Positions 50,007 through 58,375 of a stretch of 64,000 nt of DNA are shown piece after piece. This stretch comes from an uncultured Algibacter sp. (lineage in GTDB: Bacteria; Bacteroidota; Bacteroidia; Flavobacteriales; Flavobacteriaceae), in assembly GCA_937958265.1 (NCBI GenBank), contig CALGNX010000001.1:248001-312000 (forward strand), given 5' to 3'. The translations under genes and the position numbers were made by a program. Each line of letters opens with the position of its first letter. The stretch's first letter is position 1. The notes below the pieces were generated by a model that ran no database searches, was not told the DNA's origin, and saw only the letters and a program-made list of their open reading frames with translations.

Positions 50007-50681
50007 ATGATTAAAGCAAAAAATATACATAAATACTACGGCGATTTACAAGTTTTAAAAGGTGTTGACATACATATTAAAAAAGGGGAAATTGTATCTA
50101 TTGTTGGTAGTTCTGGTGCAGGAAAAACAACGCTTCTACATATTTTAGGAACATTGGATAAAGCATCTACAATTAACAAAAGTAATAACATTGAGCTACT
50201 AATAAACAATACCAATATTAATACATTAAAAAATAACGCTTTAGCCAAATTTAGAAATGAGCATATTGGGTTTATATTTCAATTTCACCAATTACTACCA
50301 GAATTTACTGCAATAGAAAATGTTTGTTTACCTGCTTTTATTAAAGGAACAAAAAAAGCAGATGCCGAAAAACGAGCTAAGGAACTTTTAAGTTTTTTAG
50401 GTTTATCCGATCGGTATAACCATAAACCCAATGCGCTTTCTGGCGGAGAACAACAACGGGTAGCAGTAGCAAGAGCTTTAGTTAATAACCCTAGCTTAAT
50501 TTTTGCCGATGAACCTTCTGGTAATTTAGATAGTGAATCTGCAGAAAACCTGCATAATTTATTTTTTAAACTTCGCGATGAATTTGGACAAACATTTGTT
50601 ATAGTAACTCACAACGAGGAATTAGCCAATATGGCAGACAGAAAACTAACCATGGTAGATGGCAAAATAATTACTAATTAG
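50007..50681 (+). CDS. lolD: LolD-type ABC transporter ATP-binding protein
   Basis: I chose the ATG at 50007 (224 residues), where [20 protein letters not shown] begins the family's usual first strand; the frame extends upstream to 49956 with atypical text. Walker A is [11 protein letters not shown], the Q-loop is in [13 protein letters not shown], the signature is [15 protein letters not shown] and Walker B is [13 protein letters not shown]. It is of the MacB/LolD (3.A.1.122) type that powers lipoprotein release or similar envelope export. The permease is not adjacent. The next gene starts with the base after the stop codon. Confidence 0.88.
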   Translation: MIKAKNIHKYYGDLQVLKGVDIHIKKGEIVSIVGSSGAGKTTLLHILGTLDKASTINKSNNIELLINNTNINTLKNNALAKFRNEHIGFIFQFHQLLPEFTAIENVCLPAFIKGTKKADAEKRAKELLSFLGLSDRYNHKPNALSGGEQQRVAVARALVNNPSLIFADEPSGNLDSESAENLHNLFFKLRDEFGQTFVIVTHNEELANMADRKLTMVDGKIITN

Positions 50682-51761
50682 ATGTACAAATTCAAGATAA
50701 TAAAATTTAAAACAGTAATAAAAAAATATAATCTTTTTAAAGTACTAATAGTGTTACTTTTTGTTTCACTAACTTCTTGCGCTACTATTTTTAACAGTAA
50801 AAAAACTACAGTAAATATTTCTACAGATAAGGCATCTCGATTAATTTACAAAGCAGATACTATTGCTATAAATATCGAAAAAACAAAAATTTACCCAACC
50901 CGCTCAAAACTACCATTAGATTTTACTATTATAACAGACAGCTTAACACAAAACTTTTCATTTAAAAGGAAAACATCTATTTTGTTTTGGCTAAACCTTA
51001 ATTACACTTATGGTTTAGGTATGCTGGTCGACTTTACAAACCCAAAGCGATTTACATATAACAAAAACTTACACTTTATAACCGATAGTATAACCAACTC
51101 AATTGTTTTAAGCAGTAAAAAAGTAACGTTATTACCAAAAAATAATTGGTTTTTATACACATCGCCTTTACAAGCTATAGATGCTTTTTCAACCCCTATG
51201 TTAACGCTTGGTACAGAATATTTTTTTAAAGATAATATAAGTATAAGTGCTGAATATGGCAGAAAATATACAGCGTTACCAAGGCGGAATTTTAATGTTT
51301 CATTTTTGAAAAACAAAGCTGCGCTATACAGGGTTGAAACAAAGTGGTATAATGGTATTAATTTAACAAATAATGTGCACTTAAATGAATATTTGGGTTT
51401 AGAATACAGACTTCTTAAAAGTCAGTTTAACCAAAACATAAGATATTTTGAATCTAATAATAGAAACTCAAACAACTTTTTTACTATAGATGATTTTGCT
51501 ACTAAGAAATCTGTATCAATTATTAATTTAAAATACGGTGTTCTAGTACCTTTAGGGAAGCAATTGTATTTTGATTTTTATTCTGGTTTTGGAGTAAGAA
51601 TTAAAAGCTTTAAACATTTTAATTTACAATATAATCGATCTATACACACCATTGATGATGAAAATTCATGGATTTTTGGAGATTATAATCGATTTCAAGA
51701 TTACAATAGAAAAGCCTTTTTTAACTATTCTCTAGGTTTTAAGTTTGGTATTAAATTATAA
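50682..51761 (+). CDS. Hypothetical outer-membrane-type lipoprotein
   Basis: A 359-residue protein starting directly after the LolD stop codon, so almost certainly co-transcribed. After a basic N-terminus the lipoprotein signal LLFVSLTSCATIF leads into a small beta-domain, then a C-terminal part of amphipathic strands with alternating aromatics (SISAEYGRKYTALPRRNF, LYFDFYSGFGVRIKSF, FFNYSLGFKFGIKL) that resembles an outer-membrane beta-barrel ending in a hydrophobic residue. No family recognised. Together with the upstream ATPase it may be an envelope component. Confidence 0.75.
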   Translation: MYKFKIIKFKTVIKKYNLFKVLIVLLFVSLTSCATIFNSKKTTVNISTDKASRLIYKADTIAINIEKTKIYPTRSKLPLDFTIITDSLTQNFSFKRKTSILFWLNLNYTYGLGMLVDFTNPKRFTYNKNLHFITDSITNSIVLSSKKVTLLPKNNWFLYTSPLQAIDAFSTPMLTLGTEYFFKDNISISAEYGRKYTALPRRNFNVSFLKNKAALYRVETKWYNGINLTNNVHLNEYLGLEYRLLKSQFNQNIRYFESNNRNSNNFFTIDDFATKKSVSIINLKYGVLVPLGKQLYFDFYSGFGVRIKSFKHFNLQYNRSIHTIDDENSWIFGDYNRFQDYNRKAFFNYSLGFKFGIKL

Positions 51762-51861
51762 AACGCCTTCTATTTTAATTATTGTTATAAATTTTGCAAT
51801 ACATATTTAGTACTTTACCTGCTTCTTTTTTTAAACAACAGGTACTTTAGTAAAGTAAATA

Positions 51862-53034
51862 CTATTTTTTTGCGTACTTAAAAAAAGCAAACAAACCACC
51901 TAAAGGCCCTAGAGCAAGTAATACAAAAAGAAATTTAACATGGGTTGTATTAAGTAAATAATTAAATAACTGAATACTTACTATAGTAATGGAAAAACCA
52001 ATGGAATTAACAATAGTTAATGCCGTACCCTTATGCTCTGGTGCTACGTTTTGTGCTACCATGGTAGAAAATAAAGGTGAATCTGCAATAACAACCATGC
52101 CCCAAAACATTAAAAAAAGAATAAATATTATTTCTGAGTTTAAAAGAAAAAATAATGGCGATACCAAGCAGCATATACAGGAGAGCGTAAGTGCTGTTAT
52201 AGCGACACTTTTGGTTTCAATTTTTTGCGATAAATACCCTGAAATAATACAGCCCAAACTCCCTATAGCTATAACAGCAAAACTTAATAACGGAATATTT
52301 AACGCTACATTATTATGAAAATTGGCATATCCTTTAATTAATAGCGGCACAAAAGTCCAAAATGTATACAACTCCCACATGTGGCCAAAATAGCCAAAAG
52401 CGGATTTACGAAAGTCTTGGATCTTAAAAATTTTGTAGCATAGTGTAATATCAAATTTTTGCATACTTTTTTTATAGGGTCCATTGGGCACAAATAGAAA
52501 AATAAGTAAACCGCCTAAACAGGATAAAACCGAAGTAGTATAAATCATAATCTCCCAATTTATCACACCACTAAACCCTTGTAATAAATGCGGAAAAGCA
52601 GTACCCAAAACTAAAGCACCTACCAGAAAACCCAAAGATTTGCCTAAGCCTAGTTCAAAATAATCCGATGCTATTTTCATTCCTACAGGGTAAATACCCG
52701 CTAAAAAAAAGCCCGTAAAAAAACGAAGTAAAACCAAACTAAATAGACTATGCGTACCAAACACTATAAAAACATTAAAAAACGAGGCTATTATAGCACT
52801 AACAAAAAATACTTTGGAAGGTGAAAAGCGATCTGCAATAGTTAAAATTGCAAATAAAAATGTACCTAATATAAAACCGAATTGTACGGCAGACGTTAAA
52901 TTACCTAATGCTGATGGCTCTAAATTAAAGCGACTCATTAAATCGCCAATCACAGCATTACCAACAAACCATAACGAGGTACAACAAAACTGCGATAAAA
53001 CAATAATTGGAAGAATTATTTTTTTTAGAACCAT
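51862..53034 (-). CDS. Major facilitator superfamily transporter
   Basis: A 390-residue polytopic protein with about 12 hydrophobic spans in two halves. The MFS motif between helices 2 and 3 is ILTIADRFSPSKVF, and SLVLLRFFTGFFLAGIYPVGMKIASDY is the conserved helix 4 region. The second half begins near IQDFRKSAFGYFG. It resembles nitrate/sugar-type MFS permeases, but the substrate cannot be read from sequence. It is a single gene, convergent with the LolD operon and divergent from the TIGR02757 gene. Confidence 0.88.
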   Translation of the reverse strand: MVLKKIILPIIVLSQFCCTSLWFVGNAVIGDLMSRFNLEPSALGNLTSAVQFGFILGTFLFAILTIADRFSPSKVFFVSAIIASFFNVFIVFGTHSLFSLVLLRFFTGFFLAGIYPVGMKIASDYFELGLGKSLGFLVGALVLGTAFPHLLQGFSGVINWEIMIYTTSVLSCLGGLLIFLFVPNGPYKKSMQKFDITLCYKIFKIQDFRKSAFGYFGHMWELYTFWTFVPLLIKGYANFHNNVALNIPLLSFAVIAIGSLGCIISGYLSQKIETKSVAITALTLSCICCLVSPLFFLLNSEIIFILFLMFWGMVVIADSPLFSTMVAQNVAPEHKGTALTIVNSIGFSITIVSIQLFNYLLNTTHVKFLFVLLALGPLGGLFAFFKYAKK

Positions 53035-53273
53035 TAAAATTTTAATACGTTAACATTATAAGTCTAGTTTTGGTTAAGCTAATTACAATAAACCATCACT
53101 TTTTTAATTGAAATATAAAAATACTAAGCAAATAAATACTAAACAGTTTAATACAATAAAAGAATTAAGTTAAAAAACGAACAGCTAAACCTAATTTATA
53201 CCTTAGCGGTTATACTTTACATATTTATGTTTATTGATTTTAAGTAACTTTACACAAAAATGTTAGAATTATT

Positions 53274-54044
53274 TTGAAAATAAAAAAATCGGAACTTAAA
53301 GAATTTTTAGACGCTAAGGTCGAGCAATATAATAAATTAGACTTTATAAATTCAGACCCACTTCAAATACCTCACAGATATACTTTAAAGGAGGACATGG
53401 AAATTTCTGGTTTTCTGGCCGCTACAATTGCTTGGGGCAACAGAAAAAGCATTATTAATAATGCAAATAAATTGCAAGATTTAATGGGTAACGCACCTTA
53501 CGACTTCGTTATGAGCCATACAAATGAAGATCTAGAGCGTTTTGAAGGCTTTGTTCATAGAACTTTTAATAGTGTTGATTTGAGCTATTTTATAAAAGGA
53601 TTAAAGCATATTTATACCAATCATAATGGTCTAGAAAGTGTTATTTCTCAAAATATTTCGGGCGGCTCTACCCAAGGTGCTATTTCTGTGTTTAAAAAAA
53701 TATTTTTCGAAATAGAACACCCTGCTAGAACCACCAAACATATTAGCGACCCCTTAAAAGGCTCTGCTGCTAAACGTATTAATATGTGGCTTAGATGGAA
53801 TTGCAGAAAGGATAATACTGGGGTAGATTTAGGCATCTGGAAAACCATAAATGCTTCTGCCCTGTCCTGCCCTTTAGATGTGCATTCTGGAAATGTTGCT
53901 AGAAAATTAGGCTTATTAAAAAGAAAACAAAATGATGGCAAAGCACTTTTAGAGCTAGATACAGCACTGAGAAAATTAGATCCTAACGACCCTGTTAAAT
54001 ACGATTTTGCTTTGTTTGGCCTAGGTGTTTTTGAAGGATTTTAA
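53274..54044 (+). CDS. TIGR02757 family protein
   Basis: A 256-residue cytoplasmic protein starting at TTG 53274. The text (PLQIPHRYTLKEDMEISGFLAA, AWGNRKSIINNANKLQDLMG, GSAAKRINMWLRWNCRKDN, GVDLGIWKTINASALSCPLDVHSGNVARKLGL, YDFALFGLGVFEGF) matches the TIGR02757 family, which resembles HhH-type DNA glycosylases in its last third. A DNA- or nucleotide-related role is an inference. No in-frame ATG lies close enough to give a better start. Confidence 0.85.
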   Translation: MKIKKSELKEFLDAKVEQYNKLDFINSDPLQIPHRYTLKEDMEISGFLAATIAWGNRKSIINNANKLQDLMGNAPYDFVMSHTNEDLERFEGFVHRTFNSVDLSYFIKGLKHIYTNHNGLESVISQNISGGSTQGAISVFKKIFFEIEHPARTTKHISDPLKGSAAKRINMWLRWNCRKDNTGVDLGIWKTINASALSCPLDVHSGNVARKLGLLKRKQNDGKALLELDTALRKLDPNDPVKYDFALFGLGVFEGF

Positions 54045-54230
54045 TTTATTTTTAAAGTTTAAATTTAACAGAAAATAAGGTTTAAAAATCTTAAATATCA
54101 CTACTAGAAGATAAAAAACAGAATATACTTAGTGAATAAGCTATTTTATTTTAAAAACTTAAATTAAGACACCATAACCTTAGTAAGATAGCAAAATCTA
54201 TATTCAACAAAAAATAACTAGTAAATAAGT

Positions 54231-54318
54231 GCGTTAGGGATTGCAGAGGAAAGCCCACAGCCCGACCTTTTGGGAGGTGCGCGGACTTGTAGCGTAAAGC
54301 CCGACCCTTGGGTAACGC
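54231..54318. repeat. GC-rich 88-nt structured intergenic element with inverted ends
   Basis: The element begins GCGTTAGGGATTGCAG and ends CCCTTGGGTAACGC, so its first six bases pair with its last six (GCGTTA/TAACGC). Internal pairs include ACCC-TT-GGGT near the 3' end and a stem around GACC-TTTTGGGA-GGT. It is markedly richer in GC than its surroundings. From memory, closely similar sequences occur in many flavobacterial genomes as intergenic elements of unknown role. Only one copy was noticed here, so the repeat status rests on memory. It could be a mobile REP-like unit or a small RNA. Confidence 0.55.
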
Positions 54319-54341
54319 CATGAATATCTGAACATTTAAAC

Positions 54342-54379
54342 AAAAAAAAACGATTGACAAATATTAAATTCGTCAATCG
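54342..54379 (-). terminator. Intrinsic terminator after the M61 peptidase gene
   Basis: Arms CGATTGAC (54351-54358) and GTCAATCG (54372-54379) pair around an A/T loop that extends the stem. The A-run at 54342-54350 gives a T-tract on the minus strand. It lies 34 bp past the peptidase stop codon. Confidence 0.85.
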
Positions 54380-54412
54380 CTAAATATAATTGTTATTTAT
54401 TGTACGCTATGC

Positions 54413-56302
54413 TTAGCCTTTTAACCAGGCTTCTCTTAATGTATTTTGAGTTTTAGTGGCATTTTCTTTTCGTTTTAGGGTTTCGCCTTTTGTATATGCC
54501 TGGGTTGTAGTTGTTTTTATTAGTATTTCTGTGCCTGCTCTATCTAATTTTACTTCAATATCTTGTCCTGGTGCCCAGTTAAAAACTTCGCCTAAAATAG
54601 TGTTAGCATTTTGAAGTGTTACAGCTTTACCATTTATGGTTTTTATAATATCGTTTGGCAGTACGCCTTGGGCTTTCCAAAAGCTGTTTTCCAACACACT
54701 ATCTGTAAAAAAAATGCCTTTATCTGGATCGCCGCTTACTATTGGTGCGCCGTTAATTATTATGTAATTTGTTTTTATGTTTGCTTCGCCTATCTCCAAA
54801 CCTACTTTTTCGAAAAAATTATTGTAATTAATTGGAATATCGCCCTCGACATGTGTTTTAATAAAATCGCCAATGGCCGGGTAAGTCATTGCTGTAATTT
54901 CGGCAATAAGCTTATCGTCTTCAAACGGTTTATTTTTACCGTATTTACTAGATAATTCTTTCATTAAAGAAAGTATACCTCTATTACCATTACTCGCCTC
55001 TCGCATTAAAATATCGATACACATGCCTATTAATGCGCCTTTTTGGTACACGTTTAAATATTGATCTTTATACGGTGCTTTTAAAATATTTTCGCTCATA
55101 ATTGTAAAACTCATAGCGTCGTTTAAGCGCTTAGAACGTTCCATTTTATCCATTACACTGTTGTAAAATTCCGTCTCGTCTACTAAACCTTGATTTACTT
55201 GAAATAATGTTGCAAAATACTCTGTAACACCTTCGTACATCCATAAATGTTTTGAGAATGTTGGGTTGTTGTAATCGAAATAATGCACATCTTCTGAGTG
55301 CACACTTAATGGCGTTATAATATGAAAAAACTCGTGCGAGACTACATCTGTCATGCTAGAAGCTATTGCCACCTCGCTCATCGATTCTGGTAATACAACA
55401 ACGGTAGATGTGTGGTGCTCTAAAGCGCCAAAGCCTTTAGGTGAATTGGCTTTACCCTCTGATAAATATAAATAAATATCGTAACGCGGTGTTGCGTTTA
55501 CTTCGCCTAAATAAGCTTTTTGTGCTTCCATCATTTTAAAAACTACATTTTTTAATGATTTGGCGGTATGCACGTTATTTGGAGAATATACGCTTAAAAC
55601 AATTTTTATATCGCCTACTTGAAATTCTTCTACATCCAAATTACCATACATCATTGGGTTGTCTGTAATATCGAAATATCTTGGTGCAAAATAACTTGTT
55701 GTGGTTGCTTTACCATCGGCACTTACTTTAGAGCTTAGATTTTGTAAAGCCGAAGTACGGGTAAAACCTGTAGGAGCCGTAACATCCAACTTGTACTTAT
55801 TGTTTTTTAAGCTATCGAAATAACCAATAAACCCATGTAAATTTAATACATAATTATTAGGTTCTAAATTAGTACCTGCGGGCGAAAATGGTGTATCCTT
55901 TCCAATACCACCATCAGTTTCAATATCGTAAGTATCGTTTACCATGTAGGTAATTCTATCTAACTTTTTGGCTTTATTTATGGTCCAGGTATTTGTGTCT
56001 GCTTTAATAACTTCTAACGCGTTTCCTTTGTAATCAAAAGCTTTAAAATCGTCGATATATTTTCCAAAATCGCTTACCGAATAGGTACCCTGTATAACTC
56101 TTGGTAACCTGTATGTTACCGTATTTTTTGTAAAGCGCCCTGGATTTATGGTTACTGGCGCTTTATCGTTAGTAATACCAGATAAATTTATAGTAGTTTC
56201 TATAGGTGTATTGGTTGCTAAATCGTTAACCGATGGTTTAATTGATCCACAGCTTACCAAAATGGCTCCGGCGAAAAAGGCAAATATGTTTTTTGTATGC
56301 AT
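54413..56302 (-). CDS. M61 family glycyl aminopeptidase-like metalloprotease, PDZ, lipoprotein
   Basis: I chose the ATG at 56300-56302 (629 residues) because it starts the lipoprotein signal MHTKNIFAFFAGAILVSCGS; an upstream ATG would add 14 residues. An N-terminal beta-sandwich domain (~30-240) is followed by the gluzincin-type catalytic domain with SHEFFHIITP (zinc-binding HExxH) and YEGVTEYFATL, which carries the third zinc ligand. A PDZ domain ends the protein (GVLPNDIIKTINGKAV). M61 enzymes release N-terminal Gly or Ala. It probably acts in the periplasm or on the outer membrane. It ends in a clear terminator and is divergent from the GT2 gene. Confidence 0.92.
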   Translation of the reverse strand: MHTKNIFAFFAGAILVSCGSIKPSVNDLATNTPIETTINLSGITNDKAPVTINPGRFTKNTVTYRLPRVIQGTYSVSDFGKYIDDFKAFDYKGNALEVIKADTNTWTINKAKKLDRITYMVNDTYDIETDGGIGKDTPFSPAGTNLEPNNYVLNLHGFIGYFDSLKNNKYKLDVTAPTGFTRTSALQNLSSKVSADGKATTTSYFAPRYFDITDNPMMYGNLDVEEFQVGDIKIVLSVYSPNNVHTAKSLKNVVFKMMEAQKAYLGEVNATPRYDIYLYLSEGKANSPKGFGALEHHTSTVVVLPESMSEVAIASSMTDVVSHEFFHIITPLSVHSEDVHYFDYNNPTFSKHLWMYEGVTEYFATLFQVNQGLVDETEFYNSVMDKMERSKRLNDAMSFTIMSENILKAPYKDQYLNVYQKGALIGMCIDILMREASNGNRGILSLMKELSSKYGKNKPFEDDKLIAEITAMTYPAIGDFIKTHVEGDIPINYNNFFEKVGLEIGEANIKTNYIIINGAPIVSGDPDKGIFFTDSVLENSFWKAQGVLPNDIIKTINGKAVTLQNANTILGEVFNWAPGQDIEVKLDRAGTEILIKTTTTQAYTKGETLKRKENATKTQNTLREAWLKG

Positions 56303-56387
56303 TAATGTAATATTTATATGTTTAATTGGTTGGCAAATTACCATATTGTTACGAGCTGCTTTACTAAGGTTTTGTTAAATTAGCAAA

Positions 56388-57395
56388 ATGCAAAAACCAT
56401 TAATTAGTATTTTAATTCCGTTTAAAAACACAGCGGAATTTATAAGCGATTGCTTAGCGTCTATACACAAGCAAACCTATACAAATTGGGAATTAATAAT
56501 TGTGGATGACCACTCCACAGATTCGAGCTATACCATAGTAGAAAACTTTGCTAAGAATAACCCTAAAATTAAACTTTTAAAAAATACAGGAAGCGGTATA
56601 ATCTCAGCTTTACAGCTAGCTTTAAAAATGAGTGCTGGCACTTTAATAACCCGCATGGATAGTGATGATATTATGCGCCCTAAAAAATTAGAAATTTTAG
56701 CGGGCAGCTTATTGGATAAGGGAACAGGACATTTGGCTATTGGTTTAGTATATTATTTTGCTGCCGAGGGGATTAAAGCGGGTTATAAAAGTTACGAAGT
56801 GTGGTTAAACGCTTTAACAGAAAAGGGAAACAACTACGCTGAAATTTATAAAGAATGTGTTATACCCTCACCTTGTTGGATGGTTTATAAAAGTGATTTA
56901 ATAGCCTGTGATGCTTTTAACCCTAACCGCTACCCGGAAGATTATGATTTAGCATTTCGGTTTTACAAAAACGACTTAAAATGCTTGCCTTGCACTATGA
57001 CTTTGCACGATTGGAGAGATTACAGCCACCGTACCTCTAGAACAGACGCGCATTATGCCGAAAACCATTTTATACCCTTAAAACTTGATTATTTTCTAGA
57101 TTTGGATTGGGACTCTGATAAAACTCTTGTGGTTTGGGGTGCCGGAAACAAAGGTAAGTTTATTGCTAAGTCGCTTATAAAAAGGGATATTAAGTTTGAA
57201 TGGGTTTGTGATAATCCTAAAAAAATTGGGAATGATATTTATGGTAAAATATTAAGACCTTTTAAAGATTTAGAAGTTATTACAAAACCTCAAAGCATTA
57301 TTACCGTTGCTAACAAGGAGGCGCAAATGGAAATTAAAACCTATTTACATACATTACATTTTAATGCTATTGAAGATTATGTTTTCTTTTGTTGA
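56388..57395 (+). CDS. Family 2 glycosyltransferase with C-terminal Rossmann-like domain
   Basis: A 335-residue cytoplasmic protein. The GT-A domain starts with ISILIPFKNTAEFISDCLASI, has the nucleotide-sugar Asp in LIIVDDHSTDSS and the metal-binding motif TRMDSDDIM. The last ~90 residues (TLVVWGAGNKGKFIAKSLI, FEWVCDNPKKIGNDIYG) form a Rossmann-like domain found on some GT2 proteins. It would transfer a sugar to a surface polysaccharide or lipid acceptor; the substrate is unknown. It is a lone gene, divergent from the M61 peptidase. Confidence 0.88.
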   Translation: MQKPLISILIPFKNTAEFISDCLASIHKQTYTNWELIIVDDHSTDSSYTIVENFAKNNPKIKLLKNTGSGIISALQLALKMSAGTLITRMDSDDIMRPKKLEILAGSLLDKGTGHLAIGLVYYFAAEGIKAGYKSYEVWLNALTEKGNNYAEIYKECVIPSPCWMVYKSDLIACDAFNPNRYPEDYDLAFRFYKNDLKCLPCTMTLHDWRDYSHRTSRTDAHYAENHFIPLKLDYFLDLDWDSDKTLVVWGAGNKGKFIAKSLIKRDIKFEWVCDNPKKIGNDIYGKILRPFKDLEVITKPQSIITVANKEAQMEIKTYLHTLHFNAIEDYVFFC

Positions 57396-57577
57396 AAAAT
57401 AAAACCCCTTATACCCTAAAACGTTATTAATTTAAAGCGACATATTTTATACAAGAGACACCTGTTAAGCCTTATAAAATAATATGTTTCGCGAAAATGT
57501 CGTAAAAATGTCGTAGAAAAGACGCTACTAAAACTTTAAATTAATAATTAATTTTGGCTAAAATAAAAATAAGCATA

Positions 57578-58156
57578 ATGCACACTACGGGAATTAAAAT
57601 TAAAGCTATTAGACAAAACAAAGGCATGTCGCAAGAAAGTTTGGCAGAAATAGCTAAGGTTAGTTTAAGAACTATACAGCGTGTTGAGAACAACGAAAAT
57701 GAACCAAGAGGGAAAACCTTATATTTAATTTGCGAGGCATTACAAGTAAATATTAAAGACATTTTAAATTTAAACAAACAGGAGGACAAAAGCGCTTTAA
57801 TGTATATGCACCTCTCTGTAATTTCGTTTATTTTAATCCCATTAGGAAATATAATTATACCTTTAATATTTTGGCTTTCCAAAAAAGATAAAATACTATA
57901 TTTAAATAGGTTAGGTAAAAATATTTTAAATTTTCAGATTTTATGGACTATTGTAACCTATAGTAGTTTAATTTTATTTGCTCTAGCAAAAATAATGCAT
58001 TTTAATGTATTTAGTGTTTCAGTTTTTGAGTTTGTTTTTGTGGTTTGGCTTTTCTTAAATGGCGTTAATGTTTTTGTACCCATACTTTTTTCAGTTAAAA
58101 CAAATAAAGCTAAAAAGACTATTTTTTACCCCAGTTTAATAAGGTTTTTAAAATAG
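57578..58156 (+). CDS. XRE-type HTH protein with C-terminal membrane domain
   Basis: I chose the ATG at 57578 (192 residues) over a TTG eight codons upstream. Residues ~5-65 are a Cro/XRE helix-turn-helix (IKAIRQNKGMSQESLAEIA, SLRTIQRVENNENEPRGKTL). After a short linker there are three or four hydrophobic spans (MHLSVISFILIPLGNIIIPL, FQILWTIVTYSSLILFALA, FEFVFVVWLFLNGVNVFVP), resembling the DUF4870 membrane domain. Such membrane-tethered regulators are common in Bacteroidota; a target is not apparent. It is a single gene. Confidence 0.85.
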   Translation: MHTTGIKIKAIRQNKGMSQESLAEIAKVSLRTIQRVENNENEPRGKTLYLICEALQVNIKDILNLNKQEDKSALMYMHLSVISFILIPLGNIIIPLIFWLSKKDKILYLNRLGKNILNFQILWTIVTYSSLILFALAKIMHFNVFSVSVFEFVFVVWLFLNGVNVFVPILFSVKTNKAKKTIFYPSLIRFLK

Positions 58157-58375
58157 AAACTTAACTTATATTTATTTTTTACTTTATCTTTAGGTTTATC
58201 GTTTTGTACTTTAATAGTATGTTGGCAGAAAGGCAACTTTACTACTATAACTAACAAAGAATAACACAAAGTGTTTTATGTAATGTTTACAGGTAAGTTG
58301 CTTATATTAAAAGTTTTCTTTGTAATGAATAACTAAAATGAAAAAATTATATAGATTTGTTTAATTCCAAAAACT

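Larger units (their letters stand above)
54045..54412. other. Intergenic region with a structured element and a terminator
   Basis: A 368-bp gap between the convergent TIGR02757 and M61 peptidase genes. It contains the GC-rich structured element 54231-54318 and the terminator 54342-54379; the rest is AT-rich and without visible function. Confidence 0.6.

Noticed and set aside
53864-53880. CCTGTCCTGCC-like sequence resembling the PUL operator
   Set aside because: It lies inside the TIGR02757 coding region, lacks the TAG/CTA part of the half-sites, and its codons are explained by the protein.
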